The notes below the pieces were generated by a model that had not been told where the DNA came from, did no database searches, and saw only the letters and a program-made list of their open reading frames with translations. The translations under genes and the position numbers were made by a program. 64,000 nt of DNA from positions 434,888-498,887 of the forward strand of contig NZ_FUYS01000002.1 of NCBI RefSeq assembly GCF_900168055.1, written 5' to 3'. Source of the DNA: Parapedobacter luteus. GTDB lineage: Bacteria > Bacteroidota > Bacteroidia > Sphingobacteriales > Sphingobacteriaceae. Positions 49,854 to 59,400 of the stretch are shown here, piece after piece (positions within the stretch are counted from its first letter, which is position 1; each line of letters begins with the position of its first letter).

Positions 49854-50861
49854 ATGAACGTGATTAAGCAAACAGTTGGAATGGTGGGCAGCGGCAGCTG
49901 GGCGACAGCGATCGTAAAAATGCTGGAAGACAATAATGCGAATAAATCCGTGTTTTGGTGGGTGCGCAACCGCGAGACGGCTGATTACATCCGCCGGTTC
50001 AGGCATAATCCGAACTATTTGAGCGCGGTGACCATAAAAATCCCTAAACGTCATATTCATACCGATGTACGTTTGGTGTTTGACCATGCCGATATCATTA
50101 TCCTTAACACCCCCGCGGCGTTTTTAAAGGCTGCGCTGGCTCAGGTCCCCCCCGAGGCTTTTCGGAATAAAATAATTGTATCTGCGATTAAAGGCATCAT
50201 ACCGGATGAAAACCAAATCGTGGGCGACTATCTTCAGGAACATTACCAGATACCTATCGAAAATATCGCGGTCATCAGTGGGCCTTGCCACGCAGAGGAA
50301 GTATCGCTGGAGAAGCTATCGTACCTGACCGTGGCATCGAAAAACACGGATGTGGCTGCATTGGTGGCCTCTTTGATTGGTACCCGTTACATCAAAACCA
50401 ACGTTTCCGACGATATATACGGGACGGAGTATGCTGCGGTATTGAAAAACATTTACGCTGTCGCTGGAGGAATGTGCCATGGCGTGGGGTTCGGGGATAA
50501 TTTTCAGGCAGTCTTGGTCTCCAATGCTATTAGGGAAATGGCTTATTTTGTGGATACCGTTCATCCGATTGAGCGTGATATCAAGGAATCTGCCTATTTG
50601 GGCGATTTGCTGGTGACGGCCTATTCGCAGTTTAGCCGCAATCGTACATTTGGAAATATGATTGGCAAGGGCTATTCGGTCAGATCGGCCCAACTGGAAA
50701 TGAATATGATCGCCGAGGGGTACTATGCGTCAAATTGCATCCAGCAAATTTGCACGAAATATGCCATTGACTTGCCGATTTGTAACGCGGTGTATAACGT
50801 GCTTTACCAGCACCGATCGCCAGTTGCGGAAATGAAAGCTTTGGCGGAAAAATTAACCTGA
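49854..50861 (+). CDS. gpsA: Glycerol-3-phosphate dehydrogenase [NAD(P)+]
   Basis: A 335-residue enzyme that reduces dihydroxyacetone phosphate to glycerol-3-phosphate for phospholipids. The Rossmann motif GSGSWATA is at residues 12-19. Further marks are VSAIKGI (active-site Lys, about 108-114), ISGPCHAEEV (about 141-150), GTEYAAVLKNIYAVAGG and GLFKRP-like region changed here to NMIAEGYYAS, as in Bacteroidota GpsA. It starts a run of five genes, ending with an M16 pair, in which ggt begins 4 bases after the gpsA stop. Confidence 0.95.
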   Translation: MNVIKQTVGMVGSGSWATAIVKMLEDNNANKSVFWWVRNRETADYIRRFRHNPNYLSAVTIKIPKRHIHTDVRLVFDHADIIILNTPAAFLKAALAQVPPEAFRNKIIVSAIKGIIPDENQIVGDYLQEHYQIPIENIAVISGPCHAEEVSLEKLSYLTVASKNTDVAALVASLIGTRYIKTNVSDDIYGTEYAAVLKNIYAVAGGMCHGVGFGDNFQAVLVSNAIREMAYFVDTVHPIERDIKESAYLGDLLVTAYSQFSRNRTFGNMIGKGYSVRSAQLEMNMIAEGYYASNCIQQICTKYAIDLPICNAVYNVLYQHRSPVAEMKALAEKLT

Positions 50862-50865
50862 TAAC

Positions 50866-52566
50866 ATGAATAGACGAACCTGGATCACTTATCTATTATC
50901 TTTTTTCTTGATAGCAACGGCTGTTTCATGCGGTACATTCAAGAAGGAACGGCCAACACCCGTTTATCGCAATGGCATGGTCGTGACTGCCCACCCGGAG
51001 GCTTCGGGGGTGGGGTTGCAAATTCTTAAAGCCGGCGGGAATGCCGTTGACGCGGCCGTTGCCGTACAGTTTGCTCTTGCGGTGGTATATCCCAATGCGG
51101 GGAATATCGGCGGTGGCGGATTTATGGTATATCGGAGTGCTGGGGGCGACTTTGCCGCGCTTGACTTCAGGGAGGCTGCACCTGCGGCAGCGACGCGAGA
51201 TATGTTCCTGGATGAAACAGGCAATCCCATTGCCGAGCTCAGCCTGCGCGGACAACTGGCTTCTGGTGTCCCAGGTGTGGTAGATGGTATGATCAAAGCG
51301 CATACAAGGTTTGGAAAGCTGGATTGGGAAGCACTGCTGCAACCGGCCATCCATTTGGCGAGGCAGGGCTTTCCGCTTACGGAGATGCAGGCCAAGGAGC
51401 TCAATAACAGGAGGGAGAGTTTCCAGAAGTACAATCCTGAAGGGACTGCTTTGATCAATGATGGAGAATGGAAGGCGGGAGATACATTGGTGCAGCCCGA
51501 ATTGGCACATACGTTGTCGTTGATTAGCCAGAAGGGAAGGGCTGGATTCTATGAGGGGGAGGTAGCAGACCGTATCGTCGCAGAAATGGCCAGCGGCAAC
51601 GGCATCATCAGTTATGCCGATCTCAAAAATTATGAAGCAAAATGGCGGGAACCCGTGATGTCGACCTACCGTGGGCTCAAAATAGTATCCATGCCGCCGC
51701 CTTCAAGTGGCGGGATTGCATTGATTTCCATGCTGAAATCCGTGGAGGCGTATCCGCTGTCGAAATGGGGGTTCCAAAAGGACTCGACCATGCGTGTGAT
51801 GATAGAGGCTGAGCGCCGGGTTTATGCCGACAGGGCGACCCATCTCGGCGACCCGGACTATTATGAGGTGCCGCAAGCGATGTTGATTGACTCGGCGTAT
51901 AATGCCGAACGGATGCGCAATTTTAGTTTTGGTCATGCCTCGTTCAGCAGCGATATTCATGCCGGCAGCTTGCCGAAAATCGAACATGAGGAAACTACTC
52001 ATTTTTCCATCGTAGATAAAGCGGGAAATGCGGTGGCCATCACCACGACGATCAATGGTTCATACGGTTCGTATGTGGTGGTTGCCGGGGCTGGTTTCTT
52101 GTTGAATAATGAGATGGACGATTTTTCGGTAAAACCCGGCGCCCCCAATATGTACGGTTTGATTGGCGGCACTGCCAACGCCATCGAGCCGGGGAAACGT
52201 ATGCTCAGTTCGATGACTCCCACCATACTGGAGAAGGAGGGGCGGTTGTTTATGGTCGTGGGCACACCGGGAGGGTCTACCATTATGACGTCAGTGTTTC
52301 AAACCATTCTCAATGTTGTGGACTTCGGCATGGATATGCAAGAAGCTGTTGCGGCGCCGAGATTTCATCATCAGTGGTTGCCGGATGAAGTTGCACTTGA
52401 ACGCGATGCAGTAAGTAAGGTTGTCCGCCATTCGCTATCCACGACAGGTTATAAGTTGGTAGATCGAGCAAGTATCGGCCGTGTGGATGCCATACTGATG
52501 TTGCCCGATGGTGCCATGCATGGGGGAGCCGATCCTCGGGGTGATGATTTAGCAATGGGGTATTAA
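50866..52566 (+). CDS. ggt: Gamma-glutamyltransferase, lipoprotein form
   Basis: A 566-residue enzyme that cleaves gamma-glutamyl bonds of glutathione-like peptides. It has a lipoprotein signal (IATAVSCG, lipidated cysteine near residue 22). The catalytic threonine is in HEETTHFSIVD (about residue 380), where self-cleavage creates the small subunit; NGSYGS, NNEMDDF and TPGGSTIM follow as expected. The large-subunit marks GGNAVDAAVA and GGGGFMVYR lie near the start. It starts 4 bases after gpsA, and its stop shares one base with the hemF start. The periplasmic or outer-membrane location follows from the signal. Confidence 0.94.
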   Translation: MNRRTWITYLLSFFLIATAVSCGTFKKERPTPVYRNGMVVTAHPEASGVGLQILKAGGNAVDAAVAVQFALAVVYPNAGNIGGGGFMVYRSAGGDFAALDFREAAPAAATRDMFLDETGNPIAELSLRGQLASGVPGVVDGMIKAHTRFGKLDWEALLQPAIHLARQGFPLTEMQAKELNNRRESFQKYNPEGTALINDGEWKAGDTLVQPELAHTLSLISQKGRAGFYEGEVADRIVAEMASGNGIISYADLKNYEAKWREPVMSTYRGLKIVSMPPPSSGGIALISMLKSVEAYPLSKWGFQKDSTMRVMIEAERRVYADRATHLGDPDYYEVPQAMLIDSAYNAERMRNFSFGHASFSSDIHAGSLPKIEHEETTHFSIVDKAGNAVAITTTINGSYGSYVVVAGAGFLLNNEMDDFSVKPGAPNMYGLIGGTANAIEPGKRMLSSMTPTILEKEGRLFMVVGTPGGSTIMTSVFQTILNVVDFGMDMQEAVAAPRFHHQWLPDEVALERDAVSKVVRHSLSTTGYKLVDRASIGRVDAILMLPDGAMHGGADPRGDDLAMGY

Positions 52567-53477
52567 TGGACAAAATGATGGATAAACAACAGATTGCCAA
52601 CCAGTATAAATCCATTCAGGATATCATAACCCGAGGGTTGGAAGCTTTGGATGGAAAATCGACTTTTCAGGAGGAGCTTTGGCAGCGTGAGGGAGGCGGT
52701 GGGGGCCGTACGCGGATTATCCAGCAAGGCGCTGCCATCGAAAAGGGAGGAGTCAATTTTTCGGCTGTACACGGTGTATTGCCCGAACCGGTGAGAAAGG
52801 CGTTTCAGGTGGACAAAACCAACTTTTTTGCTACCGGTGTTTCCATTGTTATCCATCCCAATAATCCGTTTGTGCCGATCATCCACATGAATATCCGGTA
52901 TTTTGAGTTGGACGACCGGGTTAAATGGTTCGGAGGGGGAATAGATCTTACGCCGCATTATGTTCAAACGGAAGATGCCGTCTATTTTCACGGCCAGCTC
53001 AAAAACATCTGCGACCGGTTCAGTCCGGCGTTTTACCCGGAATTTAAAGCGCATGCAGATCGTTATTTCTATATTAAACACCGGCAGGAAACACGCGGCA
53101 TCGGTGGTATCTTTTATGACCGGCTTACGCCTGAAAAAACACAGGTGTCTTGGGAAACCATTTTTGACTTTTCCGCGGCGTTGGGACACGCGTTCGTACC
53201 CATATACTCCGAACTGGTGAACCGGAACCGCCATCGGGAGTTTACTGCCGCCAACAAGCGCTGGCAACATCTTCGCCGGGGACGGTATGCGGAGTTTAAT
53301 CTCGTATACGATGCGGGGACAAAGTTCGGCTTGGAAACCAACGGCCGCATAGAGTCCATTTTAATGAGCCTGCCGCCGCATGCGGAGTGGGCGTATGATT
53401 TCAGGCCTGAGCCAGGAAGTGCTGAAGCACAAACGTTGTCTTTGCTCAAGCAGGATATCGACTGGCTGGCACTATAA
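52566..53477 (+). CDS. hemF: Oxygen-dependent coproporphyrinogen III oxidase
   Basis: A 303-residue haem-synthesis enzyme. Family marks are REGGGGGRTRIIQQGAAIEKGGVNFSAVHG (residues about 41-70), VIHPNNPFVPIIHMNIRYFE, WFGGGIDLTPHY, RGIGGIFYDRL and AEFNLVYDAGTKFGLETNGRIESILMSLPP, the signature near the C-terminus. It uses oxygen, so the organism is at least partly aerobic. Its ATG shares a base with the ggt stop, so the two are translated together. The ATG at 52578 is another possible start. Confidence 0.97.
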   Translation: MDKMMDKQQIANQYKSIQDIITRGLEALDGKSTFQEELWQREGGGGGRTRIIQQGAAIEKGGVNFSAVHGVLPEPVRKAFQVDKTNFFATGVSIVIHPNNPFVPIIHMNIRYFELDDRVKWFGGGIDLTPHYVQTEDAVYFHGQLKNICDRFSPAFYPEFKAHADRYFYIKHRQETRGIGGIFYDRLTPEKTQVSWETIFDFSAALGHAFVPIYSELVNRNRHREFTAANKRWQHLRRGRYAEFNLVYDAGTKFGLETNGRIESILMSLPPHAEWAYDFRPEPGSAEAQTLSLLKQDIDWLAL

Positions 53478-53505
53478 CGGATTCAACGATTATATATAGG
53501 TAAGA

Positions 53506-54750
53506 ATGGTTACATTCAATCGATTCACATTGGCTAACGGGTTGCGGGTGTTGGTGCACGAAGATGCGGCTACCCCCATGGCTGTGGTCAACTTATTGTA
53601 CAATGTGGGAGCACGGGACGAACATCCCGATCAGACGGGCTTCGCGCACTTATTTGAACACTTGATGTTCGGCGGATCCATCCACATCCCAAATTATGAC
53701 GCGCCATCGCAGGCTGTGGGTGCACAGAACAATGCTTTCACGAGCAACGATATTACGAATTATTACATCACCTTGCCTGCGGCTAACCTCGAAACGGCTT
53801 TCTGGCTGGAGAGTGATCGGATGCTTGGGCTGGCATTTAGCGAAAAAAGTCTGGAAGTGCAACGAAACGTCGTGTGTGAAGAGTTTAAGCAGCGCTATCT
53901 TAATCAACCTTACGGCGATGCGTGGCTGAGGCTACGCCCGCTGGCTTATAAAGTGCATCCCTATCGCTGGGCGACGATCGGCAAGGAACTTGCGCATATC
54001 GAGCAAGCGAACATGGCAGATGTCAAAGCTTTTTTTGCGAAACACTATCATCCAGGCAATGCAATCCTGGTGGTGGCTGGCAACGTGGGGACGGATCAGG
54101 TAAAGGAGTTGGCAACGAAATGGTTTGGTCCCATCCCGGCAGGCCGTGTTTATGCGCGCAATCTCCCGGCAGAACCGAAACAAGAGGAAGCCCGACGGGA
54201 GGTGGTGAAGGCCGATGTGCCGCTGAATAGTATTTATATAGCCTTTCATGGACCGGCACGCTTGGATGAAGGGTATTATGCCATGGATTTGATTTCCGAT
54301 ATGCTATCGCGTGGATCTTCTTCACGGTTATACAGGCGGCTGGTAAAAGAAGAGGAATTATTCAGCGAGATCAATGCTTACCAAACGGGAAGCTTGGACG
54401 CCAACCTGTTTGTCATCGAGGGAAAACCGCTGCCGCATGTTGCCATTGAGGCGGCCGAGCAGGTCATCTGGTCAGAATTGGATAGATTGAGGATGGAGCA
54501 GGTAGAACCTTACGAATTGAATAAGGTCAAAAACCGGATAGAATCGACGATGGTTTTCGCAGAATTGGCTATTCTCGAAAAAGCAATGAATTTGGCTTAT
54601 TTTGAGTTGCTCGGCGACGCGGAGAAGTTCAACCATGAAGTCGAACGTTACCTCGCTGTTTCTGCTGCCGATATTCAGCAGCAGGCTCAACAATTGTTTA
54701 GAAAAGAAAATTCGTCAACGCTCATTTATATTGCCAAATCCCATGCTTGA
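53506..54750 (+). CDS. M16-family zinc peptidase, catalytic subunit
   Basis: A 414-residue M16 metallopeptidase of the processing-peptidase type. The inverted zinc motif HLFEH is at residues about 48-52 (GFAHLFEHLMFGGS), and the distant glutamate ligand is in VVCEEFKQRY. NDITNYYITLP and HYHPGNAILVVAG are further family marks. No signal peptide, so cytoplasmic or inner-face. It is translationally coupled (8-base overlap) to a second M16 gene lacking the motif, with which it probably forms a heterodimer. Confidence 0.93.
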   Translation: MVTFNRFTLANGLRVLVHEDAATPMAVVNLLYNVGARDEHPDQTGFAHLFEHLMFGGSIHIPNYDAPSQAVGAQNNAFTSNDITNYYITLPAANLETAFWLESDRMLGLAFSEKSLEVQRNVVCEEFKQRYLNQPYGDAWLRLRPLAYKVHPYRWATIGKELAHIEQANMADVKAFFAKHYHPGNAILVVAGNVGTDQVKELATKWFGPIPAGRVYARNLPAEPKQEEARREVVKADVPLNSIYIAFHGPARLDEGYYAMDLISDMLSRGSSSRLYRRLVKEEELFSEINAYQTGSLDANLFVIEGKPLPHVAIEAAEQVIWSELDRLRMEQVEPYELNKVKNRIESTMVFAELAILEKAMNLAYFELLGDAEKFNHEVERYLAVSAADIQQQAQQLFRKENSSTLIYIAKSHA

Positions 54751-56029
54751 TAGAACATTGCCGCCGGCATATCATCCAGTAACTGACTTCAAACTGCTCA
54801 AACCTCTGCATATCCCGTTTCCGAATGGGGTGCAAACCTTCGTGTTCAATGCTGGTGACCAGGATCTTGTACGCATCGAGTGGATTTTTGGGAATGTGTT
54901 TGCCCAGGAAGATCAGTCGTTGTTGAATAGCTGCGCGAGCGAGCTCCTGCTCGAAGGGACTACCAAATACAGTAGCAAACAGATTGCTGAATTGGTGGAT
55001 TTTCATGGTGCATTCCTCGTTCCAGAGTACGGCTACGATCAATCAGCCTTAACATTGTTTTCGCTGAACAAACACCTGGATCAGTTGTTGCCCTTGGTCA
55101 AGAATATTCTTACAGACGCTATTTTTCCTGAAAGGGAATTGGCTACCTATATCCGCAATAATAAACAGAAGCTTCAGGTATCGTTGAAGAAAAATAGTTT
55201 CGTGGCGCGTAGGCTTTTTAACAAGACATTGTTCGGGCCGACGCGCTATGGTTACATTCCTGATGTGCCCGACTACGATCGCATTGCCCGGGAGGCCTTA
55301 TTGGCGCTGTTCAAGCAGCAATATACGCCCGCCAACTGCACGTTGATTGTCTCCGGTAAGGTCACCGACGGGGTCATTGACGCATTGAGGCAATTGTTTG
55401 GGGACAGCTGGCAATTGGCGGATAAGGCAATACCGGTGGATCCGGCACCAAAATTTGCGCCGACGGAAGGGCTGTTGGTCGTAGACGAGCGAAAAGATGC
55501 TTTGCAATCGGCTATCCGCTTGGGGAGCCAGAGCATCCAGCGATCGCACCCCGACTTTCCCGGCCTGCAGGTGTTAAATACCTTGTTGGGGGGGTATTTC
55601 GGCTCGCGCTTGATGACAAACATCCGTGAAGAGAAGGGATATACTTATAGCATCGGTTCGGGGCTGGCATCACTCCGCCATAGTGCCTTTTTTACCATCA
55701 GCTCCGAGGTAGGGGTTGCTGTAACCAAGGCCACATTGGCCGAGATTGAAAAAGAGATTCAGCGGCTTCGGGAAGAGCCGGTAGAGGAATCCGAACTGGC
55801 CTTGGTAAAGAATTACCTGATGGGCTCGATGCTGGGTAGCTTGGAAAATGTATTTTCGCATGCCGATAAATTTAAGACCGTGTATTTTTCAGGACTCGGC
55901 TTGGAATACTACGACTACTATTCCGATACCATCAATAGCATCACGGCGGAAGAAATAGCGAGGCTGGCCAACACATACCTGAATTACCAGAATATGATCA
56001 AAGTAATCGTTGGGAAATACGAAAGCTGA
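54743..56029 (+). CDS. M16-family protein, non-catalytic partner
   Basis: A 428-residue M16-like protein. At the position of HxxEH it reads ASELLLEGT, so the zinc site is lost. The second half keeps GGYFGSRLMTNIREEKGYTYSIGSGLAS, the R/Y motif of non-catalytic M16 subunits that bind substrate. The start at 54743 overlaps the preceding M16 gene; an earlier frame to 54602 belongs to the neighbour. Such inactive/active pairs are usual in bacteria and mitochondria. Confidence 0.9.
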   Translation: MLDRTLPPAYHPVTDFKLLKPLHIPFPNGVQTFVFNAGDQDLVRIEWIFGNVFAQEDQSLLNSCASELLLEGTTKYSSKQIAELVDFHGAFLVPEYGYDQSALTLFSLNKHLDQLLPLVKNILTDAIFPERELATYIRNNKQKLQVSLKKNSFVARRLFNKTLFGPTRYGYIPDVPDYDRIAREALLALFKQQYTPANCTLIVSGKVTDGVIDALRQLFGDSWQLADKAIPVDPAPKFAPTEGLLVVDERKDALQSAIRLGSQSIQRSHPDFPGLQVLNTLLGGYFGSRLMTNIREEKGYTYSIGSGLASLRHSAFFTISSEVGVAVTKATLAEIEKEIQRLREEPVEESELALVKNYLMGSMLGSLENVFSHADKFKTVYFSGLGLEYYDYYSDTINSITAEEIARLANTYLNYQNMIKVIVGKYES

Positions 56030-56057
56030 TGCAGGCAACTTTGGCAATAGGGTGCAA

Positions 56058-57335
56058 TTATTGGCTTTTAAGCACTTCAAACAATGCTTTCCCTTTCAGT
56101 AGGCACTCATTGTATTCCTTTTCAGGATCGGCATGGTGGGTGATGGCCCCGCCGGTATGGAACGATAGGTAACCATTTTCCGCATTGTATAGTAGGGTAC
56201 GGATAACGACACTAAAATCATAATTGCCTTGGGGGCTGAAATATCCGAGCGCACCGGAATATACACCCCGGCGACTGTTTTCATAGCGATCGATCAGCTT
56301 CATGGCACTGATTTTTGGTGCTCCGGTCATCGAACCGGGAGGGAAGGTATTCCGGATTGTTTCTGTGGCGTTCATTCTTTCCTGTATCTGGCACGTGATG
56401 GTTGAAATCAGTTGATGCACTTGTTTGAAGCTGTGTATCTGCAACAACTCCGAAGCCTTCACCGTGCCCGGCTTGGCGCTCCTGGTCAGATCGTTCCTGA
56501 CCAAGTCTACAATCATGATGTTCTCACTGATTTCCTTGGGATTGGCAGCAAGTGTAGCTTTCAACTGTTCGTCTTCAGCTGCGGTTTTGCCCCTTGGTGC
56601 GGTACCTTTAATGGGCTGGGATAACAAGGTGTTACCGCTTTTGGACAGGAACCGCTCCGGCGAGGCTGAAAGGATATATTTTTGCCCAAATTTGAAAAAG
56701 CATGAAAACGGCGTAGGTGAAACCTCATTGAGCCTTCTGTAAGCACTCAACGGATTGAGTGACACCTCTTCGGCAAAAAACTCCTGGCAGAGGTTTACTT
56801 CATAAATATCGCCTTGCTGGATGTAGCGTTGTAAGGCGGAAAAGGCAGAAAAATAAGCAGACCGGTTCATTCGGGATTTCAAGTGTCCTTTGAATTCCAA
56901 CGGCTCTTCGCTTATTTCGATCGCTTCGATTTGCTTGATGATAGCTTGCGGATCAGGGCCTTTGATTTCGGCGTTATATTGACCAATGAGCAAGGTGTAT
57001 TGCGGAACAAAAAAATAGGCATCGGGAAAGTCGGTGTAATTCGGGTGGGTAGAATGTAGATCCTCGATTTCGTTTTTTAGGTCATACCCCAAATAGCCGG
57101 GAATCCACGTATTCGGATGGCGATCGATGAATCGTTGCAGCCTTCCAAACGTATCTGCGCCAGTTGATGTAAACGATTCGACGCACCCCACGGCAATGAA
57201 TACGTCAATGTTGCCGTAGTTGTCGCGATACCCATTGGAATCGAGATAGCACACATTATCAAACTGCGCGGCCCACTGTAACGCCTGCTGAGTGAATGTA
57301 TCACTATCGTCAAGATGACATGCTAATGATACCAT
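56058..57335 (-). CDS. pabB: Aminodeoxychorismate synthase component I
   Basis: A 425-residue chorismate-utilising enzyme. The PIKGT motif (SQPIKGTAPRG, near residue 240) carries the lysine typical of PabB instead of the TrpE residue, so it makes 4-amino-4-deoxychorismate for folate. Other marks are SPERFL, DLVRNDL, FPPGSMTGAPKISAMKLIDRYE and GGAITHHADPEKEYNE. A glutaminase (PabA/TrpG) is not in the window. The ATG at 57335 is chosen over an upstream TTG; it lies 15 bases after the purA stop, so the two are co-transcribed. Confidence 0.9.
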   Translation of the reverse strand: MVSLACHLDDSDTFTQQALQWAAQFDNVCYLDSNGYRDNYGNIDVFIAVGCVESFTSTGADTFGRLQRFIDRHPNTWIPGYLGYDLKNEIEDLHSTHPNYTDFPDAYFFVPQYTLLIGQYNAEIKGPDPQAIIKQIEAIEISEEPLEFKGHLKSRMNRSAYFSAFSALQRYIQQGDIYEVNLCQEFFAEEVSLNPLSAYRRLNEVSPTPFSCFFKFGQKYILSASPERFLSKSGNTLLSQPIKGTAPRGKTAAEDEQLKATLAANPKEISENIMIVDLVRNDLTRSAKPGTVKASELLQIHSFKQVHQLISTITCQIQERMNATETIRNTFPPGSMTGAPKISAMKLIDRYENSRRGVYSGALGYFSPQGNYDFSVVIRTLLYNAENGYLSFHTGGAITHHADPEKEYNECLLKGKALFEVLKSQ

Positions 57336-57350
57336 AAACAAAAAACAAAA

Positions 57351-58625
57351 TCAGCTCAATACCAAAGTCTGCTTACGATCGGGCCCCACGGAAAGGTACT
57401 TTATGGGTACGCCGAGATGTTGTTCCAGGTAATGGATATACGCTCGCAGCGTCTCGGGAATTTGGTCCTCACGGGTAATACCGCATAAGTCGGCGTTCCA
57501 TCCCTTGAGTTGCTCATATACCGGCTGCGGTTTGACGGTCACGATATCGTAGGGCATGTAATCGATTTTCTCGCCGTCCTGGATGTAATGGGTACAAACG
57601 TTGATGGTCTCAAACCCGCTCAATACGTCGGCCTTGGTCATTACCAGTTCCGTAACGCCATTGAGCATAATGGCATATTTGAGCGCTGGCAGGTCAATCC
57701 ACCCCGTACGGCGCGGACGCCCGGTGGTTGCACCAAATTCATGCCCCAACTGGCGGAGCCGCTCTCCGGTCTCATCATCGAGTTCGGTAGGGAACGGGCC
57801 GCCCCCCACACGGGTGCAGTAAGCTTTAAAAATACCGATAACTTGGCCAATCCGGGCAGGAGCAACACCCAAACCGGTGCAGGCGCCGGCCGTGGTCGTC
57901 GTAGATGATGTCACAAAAGGATAAGAGCCGAAGTCGATATCCAACAGCGTGCCTTGTGCACCTTCGGCAAGTATGCGTTTGCCTCCCCTTAAATATTGGT
58001 TGACCAAATGCTCACTATCGACATGCGGGATAGTTTTCAGGAACTCGATAGCCTCCATGAAAGCCTGCTCACGTTCGCTAAAATCAGGGATTTCGCCATA
58101 ATGGGATAAAATCGATTTATGCTTTTCTACAAGCCGCTGGTAGCGCTCCATAAAATCAGGCAAGGTCGTATCACCCACACGAAGTCCATTGCGCCCAGTT
58201 TTATCCATGTATGTAGGGCCGATACCTTTGAGGGTCGAACCAATTTTACCGGCACCCATATTGCTCTCCGAGGCCGCATCCAACAGTTGATGAGTAGGCA
58301 GAATGAGGTGAGCTTTGCGGGCGATGACCAATTTCCCTGTTGACACCGGATCAAAGCCGCTTTTCTTCAACGTGTCGAGTTCCCGCTTGAGAATGATAGG
58401 GTCTATCACCACCCCGTTGCCAATGAGATTGAGCGTGTCTTTATTGAAAATTCCGGAAGGGATGGTATTCAATACATATTTCTGGTTGTCAAATTCCAAG
58501 GTATGTCCTGCATTCGGCCCCCCTTGGAAACGGGCAATCAAGTCATATTGGGGGCAGAGCACATCCACAATTTTGCCCTTACCCTCGTCGCCCCATTGCA
58601 GGCCCAAAAGCACATCAACTTGCAT
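57351..58625 (-). CDS. purA: Adenylosuccinate synthase
   Basis: A 424-residue enzyme that makes adenylosuccinate from IMP, aspartate and GTP. The phosphate loop GDEGKGKIVD (residues about 12-21), the GPNAGHT motif, IGPTYMDKTGRNGLRVGD, LAEGAQGTLLDIDFGSYPFVTSS and VGGGPFPTEL are all present. It follows fur and rel on the same strand, in the order rel-fur-purA, and pabB follows it. A promoter element is found about 100 bases upstream. Confidence 0.97.
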   Translation of the reverse strand: MQVDVLLGLQWGDEGKGKIVDVLCPQYDLIARFQGGPNAGHTLEFDNQKYVLNTIPSGIFNKDTLNLIGNGVVIDPIILKRELDTLKKSGFDPVSTGKLVIARKAHLILPTHQLLDAASESNMGAGKIGSTLKGIGPTYMDKTGRNGLRVGDTTLPDFMERYQRLVEKHKSILSHYGEIPDFSEREQAFMEAIEFLKTIPHVDSEHLVNQYLRGGKRILAEGAQGTLLDIDFGSYPFVTSSTTTTAGACTGLGVAPARIGQVIGIFKAYCTRVGGGPFPTELDDETGERLRQLGHEFGATTGRPRRTGWIDLPALKYAIMLNGVTELVMTKADVLSGFETINVCTHYIQDGEKIDYMPYDIVTVKPQPVYEQLKGWNADLCGITREDQIPETLRAYIHYLEQHLGVPIKYLSVGPDRKQTLVLS

Positions 58626-58725
58626 AGTTTAATTAGCGTTGAAAAATTGAAATCATTTAATAATCAGTGAAAGATGGTAAGCGTATTAACCGACGACGCG
58701 GATTGCCGGAACATCAATTTCGTGG

Positions 58726-58733
58726 CAAATCTA
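58726..58733 (-). promoter_or_regulatory. -7 element for purA
   Basis: TAGATTTG on the minus strand, 101 bases upstream of the purA start; matches TAnnTTTG. It implies a long untranslated leader or a weak promoter. Confidence 0.35.
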
Positions 58734-58827
58734 ACATAATTTTGATATTCTCCGACTTTAAAATCGAAAAGGCAGGCGGTATCCGCTTGTCGCTGCTCTT
58801 GAAAATAAATGCTGGCGCAAATCAAGT

Positions 58828-59340
58828 TCAATGGGTCTCGGCTAATTCTCTTTTCTTTGTGGAGAAGGACGGTTCGGGTAATTCCGCTTTCTTGGCCGAA
58901 CAATCGCTGCATACGCCGTATAAATTCAGGGAATGATGTTTGATGTCGAATTTGAGCAGTTCGCCCATCATGCTCTGTATTTGATGGATACGCGGGTCGC
59001 AAAACTCAACAACTTTGCCGCACTCAATGCAAATGATATGGTCATGTTGCTTGTACCCGTACGACTTTTCAAACTGCGCCATGTTTTTGCCAAATTGGTG
59101 TTTGGTCACCAAATCGCAGGAAACCAGCAGTTCCAAGGTGTTGTATACCGTGGCGCGGCTAACGCGGTACTTTTTATTTTTCATGTGGATATACAACGAT
59201 TCCACATCGAAATGGTCGTTTCGGGAATAAATTTCTTCAAGAATAGCGTAGCGCTCCGGCGTCTTGCGGAGGCTTTTGTTTTCGAGGTAAGCCTCAAAAA
59301 TTTTTTTTACTGTTTGGTAGTTTTCCGTTTGAGTCATCAT
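58828..59340 (-). CDS. fur: Fur-family metal-responsive regulator
   Basis: A 170-residue regulator: winged helix near residues 20-90 ([41 protein letters not shown]) and a metal/dimer domain ([24 protein letters not shown]). The two CxxC pairs (CIEC, CSDC) would bind structural zinc. The C-terminal tail of about 25 residues is long and charged. It may be Fur or a relative such as PerR or Zur; the sequence leaves that open. It lies between rel and purA. Confidence 0.9.
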   Translation of the reverse strand: MMTQTENYQTVKKIFEAYLENKSLRKTPERYAILEEIYSRNDHFDVESLYIHMKNKKYRVSRATVYNTLELLVSCDLVTKHQFGKNMAQFEKSYGYKQHDHIICIECGKVVEFCDPRIHQIQSMMGELLKFDIKHHSLNLYGVCSDCSAKKAELPEPSFSTKKRELAETH

Positions 59341-59400
59341 CCGAAAGTTAAACGTACAAATTTACATTAAATTGCGTAGAAATACAAATCGCATGGCATC

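Noticed and set aside
58664-59002. Frames between purA and fur
   Set aside because: They overlap the end of fur in the wrong frame and show no conserved features.
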